This document shows positions 22,486-24,180 of a DNA stretch of 24,180 bases, in pieces; within the stretch, counting starts at the first letter, position 1; every line of letters starts with the position of its first letter. A program made the translations under genes and the position numbers. Below the pieces are notes generated by a model. It saw nothing but the letters and a program-made list of their open reading frames with translations, ran no database searches and was not told the origin of the DNA. Source of the DNA: an uncultured Megasphaera sp. (lineage in GTDB: Bacteria; Bacillota; Negativicutes; Veillonellales; Megasphaeraceae); contig CABQJB010000009.1 in NCBI GenBank assembly GCA_902464195.1, positions 1 to 24,180 on the forward strand, given 5' to 3'.

Positions 22486-23670
22486 TTACAGACGTTCTAC
22501 GATGATAGCCGTGCCCTGGCCGCCGCCGATGCAGAGGGAAGCCAGACCATATTTACCGTTGATTTCCGGTTCAGCCAATGCGTAGAGCAAGGTGACGACA
22601 ATACGAGCGCCGGAGCAGCCAATCGGATGGCCGAGGGCGATAGCGCCGCCGTGGATGTTGACTTTGTCCATGTTGAGGCCGAGTTCGCGGCAGCAGTATA
22701 CGGACTGAGCTGCGAAAGCTTCGTTCAATTCGATGAGGTCCATCTGGTCGACGTTCATGCCGGTCTTCTTCATGACTTTGCGGACTGCCGGAACCGGGCC
22801 AGTACCCATGATAGCCGGTTCAACACCAGCCGAAGCCCAGTCGATGATGCGAGCCAGCGGTTTGATGCCGAGTTCTTTAGCTTTTTCAGCGGACATTACG
22901 ACAACAGCAGCTGCACCGTCGTTGATGCCGGAAGCGTTACCAGCGGTGACCGTGCCGTTTTTAATGAAGGCCGGACGGAGTTTAGCCAAGGTTTCCATGG
23001 TGCAGTTCGGGCGGATGAATTCGTCTTTGTCGACGATGACGTCGCCTTTTTTCTTATGAACCGTTACCGGAACGATCTGGCTGTCGAATTTGCCTTCCTG
23101 CTGAGCTTTGTAAGCCAGGTTTTCAGAACGGCAAGCCAATTTATCCTGATCTTCACGGGTTACGCCAAAGCGGGCAGCGACGTTTTCAGCCGTTACGCCC
23201 ATGTGGTAGTTGTTTTCGGTGCAGAACAGGCCATCGCGCATGAGCAGGTCTTCGAGGACGCCGTTACCCATACGATAGCCGCGGCGGCCTTTAGCGATGG
23301 AGTAGGGGGCGTTGGACATGGATTCCATACCACCGGCTACGATGATGTCGGCATCGCCGAGTTTGATCTGCTGGGATGCGAGGGAAATGGCACGCATACC
23401 GGAACCGCAGAGTTTATTCAATGTGAAAGCAGGAACTTCCTGAGGAATACCCGAATGGAGGGCTACCTGACGGGCCGTGTTTTCACCGCAGCCAGCCTGG
23501 AGTACGTGGCCCATGATGACTTCGTCGATCTGATCTACAGGGATACCTGCGCGTTTGATTGCTTCAGTAACAGCAGCAACACCGAGGTCTACAGCGGTGA
23601 CGTCTGCGAACTGGCCATTGAAACTGCCGATGGCCGTACGGCAAGCACTTACGATAACAGCATCTCTCAT
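22486..23670 (-). CDS. Acetyl-CoA C-acetyltransferase (thiolase), copy 2
   Basis: A 394-residue thiolase with Cys88 (NKLCGSG), GHPIGCSGARI and LCIGGGQGTA, and the blocks GGMESMSNAPY and NEAFAAQSVY. It is very similar to copy 1 but differs in the N-terminal loop (SFNGQFADVTAVDLG), near residues 145-160 (LFCTENNYHMG) and near the C terminus (LAEPEINGKYG). Start at 23670, with AAGGAT 11 bases upstream; an in-frame ATG at 23682 stands directly against that site. In butyrate- and caproate-forming anaerobes several thiolases share C4/C6 chain elongation; which length this one prefers is unknown. No other beta-oxidation-type gene is adjacent in the window. Confidence 0.95.
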   Translation of the reverse strand: MRDAVIVSACRTAIGSFNGQFADVTAVDLGVAAVTEAIKRAGIPVDQIDEVIMGHVLQAGCGENTARQVALHSGIPQEVPAFTLNKLCGSGMRAISLASQQIKLGDADIIVAGGMESMSNAPYSIAKGRRGYRMGNGVLEDLLMRDGLFCTENNYHMGVTAENVAARFGVTREDQDKLACRSENLAYKAQQEGKFDSQIVPVTVHKKKGDVIVDKDEFIRPNCTMETLAKLRPAFIKNGTVTAGNASGINDGAAAVVVMSAEKAKELGIKPLARIIDWASAGVEPAIMGTGPVPAVRKVMKKTGMNVDQMDLIELNEAFAAQSVYCCRELGLNMDKVNIHGGAIALGHPIGCSGARIVVTLLYALAEPEINGKYGLASLCIGGGQGTAIIVERL

Positions 23671-23781
23671 TAGAAAAACCATCCTTTCTGATGTGGAACA
23701 AAGTATAGAATAATATAGTATATAAGACTTTTTTGGCGGAGCCGCCGCTTACGCAGCTCCTTGGGGGTTACGCTGAAATGA

Positions 23782-23795
23782 AGAACTTGAGTTCT
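23782..23795. promoter_or_regulatory. Perfect 14-base palindrome, SOS-box-like
   Basis: AGAACT-TG-AGTTCT. The core GAAC-N4-GTTC is that of Gram-positive LexA boxes. It lies 112 bases upstream of thiolase copy 2 and no repair gene is nearby, so the role is doubtful. Confidence 0.3.
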
Positions 23796-23948
23796 AAATT
23801 TCACAATCTCCATGCCTATATAGTACATTTTTTCACAATGAAATGCAAGAGGAAAATGAATTTTCCTTATGCTAGATACTCATGCTAAAGAAAGAAGCAG
23901 ATGAGAAAAGAATAAAGGGAACGAATAATTCGCTATGCGTATGGTTAT

Positions 23949-23975
23949 GTAGGGGCCGTCCCAGCGGGCGGCCCG
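23949..23975 (+). repeat. GTAGGGG-family palindrome, left end of a 212-bp element
   Basis: Arms GGGCCGTCC (23953-23961) and GGGCGGCCC (23966-23974) around CAGC, one T-G pair. It matches the copy at 24134-24160, on the opposite strand, at 25 of 27 bases. Confidence 0.88.
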
Positions 23976-24021
23976 GCTCTCCTCATAGGAGAGCTGTCAG
24001 CGAAGCTGACTGAGAGGTTGC
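23976..24021 (+). repeat. Two-hairpin dispersed repeat, copy 2
   Basis: Hairpin A: GCTCTCC (23976-23982), loop TCATA, GGAGAGC (23988-23994). Hairpin B: GTCAGC (23996-24001), loop GAA, GCTGAC (24005-24010), then TGAGAGGTTGC. Same layout as 15557-15600, with both stems compensated where they differ. Confidence 0.78.
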
Positions 24022-24029
24022 TCTTTCAA

Positions 24030-24055
24030 TATAGTTTGTAGTACGGAGTTTGTAG
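24030..24055 (+). repeat. GTTTGTAG repeat, copy 2
   Basis: Matches 19390-19415 at 24 of 26 bases and runs straight into the next GTAGGGG palindrome, sharing its GTAG. Confidence 0.65.
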
Positions 24056-24076
24056 GGGCGCCACGTGGGGCGCCCG
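24052..24076 (+). repeat. GTAGGGG-family palindrome, inner copy
   Basis: Identical over 25 bases to 12536-12560 and, on the other strand, to 15913-15937. It lies inside the 212-bp segment bounded by the 23949 and 24134 copies. Confidence 0.9.
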
Positions 24077-24133
24077 TTATGAATTTTGGAAATTCTCTCA
24101 GCAAACGGAGTGGGAAATCGCACATTTCCTAGG

Positions 24134-24160
24134 CGGGCCGCCCTTTGGGACGGCCCCTAC
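24134..24160 (-). repeat. GTAGGGG-family palindrome, right end of a 212-bp element
   Basis: On the minus strand: GTAGGGGCCGTCCCAAAGGG, then CGGCCCG. It differs from the 23949 copy only in the loop (AAA for AGC), giving 27-base terminal inverted repeats. Confidence 0.88.
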
Positions 24161-24180
24161 GAACCCCCCAACCCCTAGTC

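Larger units (their letters stand above)
23671..24180. other. Gene-free repeat cluster upstream of the thiolases
   Basis: About 510 bases without a credible gene. 23671-23780: leader of thiolase copy 2, with a small GGCG-GAGC-CGCC hairpin (23735-23746). 23782-23795: a palindrome. 23796-23948: AT-rich, nothing recognised. 23949-24160: a compound of repeats listed separately. Confidence 0.7.

Noticed and set aside
22627..23673. 348-codon open frame antisense to thiolase copy 2
   Set aside because: Same reason; its residues mirror the copy 1 antisense frame only because the two thiolases are similar.
1..24180. Prophage, insertion sequence or antiphage system
   Set aside because: No integrase, transposase, phage structural, restriction or toxin genes were found; apart from the repeats the content is housekeeping or metabolic.

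Overview
The window looks like chromosomal DNA of an anaerobic, GC-rich, non-sporulating firmicute. My best guess is a Negativicutes member close to Megasphaera. This is inference from gene content and order, with no database comparison. The housekeeping order (peptidase, efp, Asp23, nusB, xseA, xseB, ispA, tlyA, argR, recN) is the Bacillus/Clostridium one. The sporulation genes (spoIIIA), accBC, folD and dxs that sit inside this block in Bacillus are absent. Two thiolases of the kind used in butyrate/caproate formation fit a Megasphaera-like fermenter.

Layout. 1-1755: end of a cobalamin gene (cobS), a cobC-like phosphatase and an RsuA-type pseudouridine synthase. 1839-12409: a long plus-strand block with an Xaa-Pro peptidase, EF-P, two Asp23 proteins, NusB, a TsaD-like paralogue, exonuclease VII (xseA/xseB), a farnesyl-diphosphate-type synthase, a TlyA-type rRNA methyltransferase, NAD kinase, a YtqB-like methyltransferase, ArgR and RecN. 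Many of these genes overlap by 1-29 bases, so translation is probably coupled. 12400-12642: a 109-bp tandem duplication that starts inside the last codons of recN. 12663-15518: a lysine/diaminopimelate operon, dapB-asd-dapA, with its own promoter. 15633-15802: a tRNA-Arg(ACG) with promoter and terminator. 15943-17768 (minus): a DEAD-box helicase followed by a lipoprotein. 17845-19216: two overlapping genes for unknown membrane proteins. 19519-20844 (minus): a PotE-like putrescine/ornithine antiporter. 21092-23670 (minus): two tandem acetyl-CoA acetyltransferases. 23671-24180: no gene, but a dense cluster of repeats.

The most unusual content is in the intergenic DNA. A family of short palindromes begins GTAGGGG, has a CGTG or CAGC centre and ends CCCG. 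It occurs at least eight times. The arm sequences differ between copies but stay complementary. Three times the copies form pairs with the GTAGGGG ends facing outward, enclosing 102-212 bp (15824-15937, 19229-19330, 23949-24160). A second family, made of two adjacent hairpins, occurs twice with compensating base changes. No transposase is visible, so these look like REP/BIME- or MITE-like elements moved by a factor outside the window. Inside the YtqB-like methyltransferase gene there is also a sharply AT-rich patch (10021-10080 is 23% GC, against about 60% upstream). It is rich in ATA codons and contains a promoter-like sequence pointing toward argR-recN.
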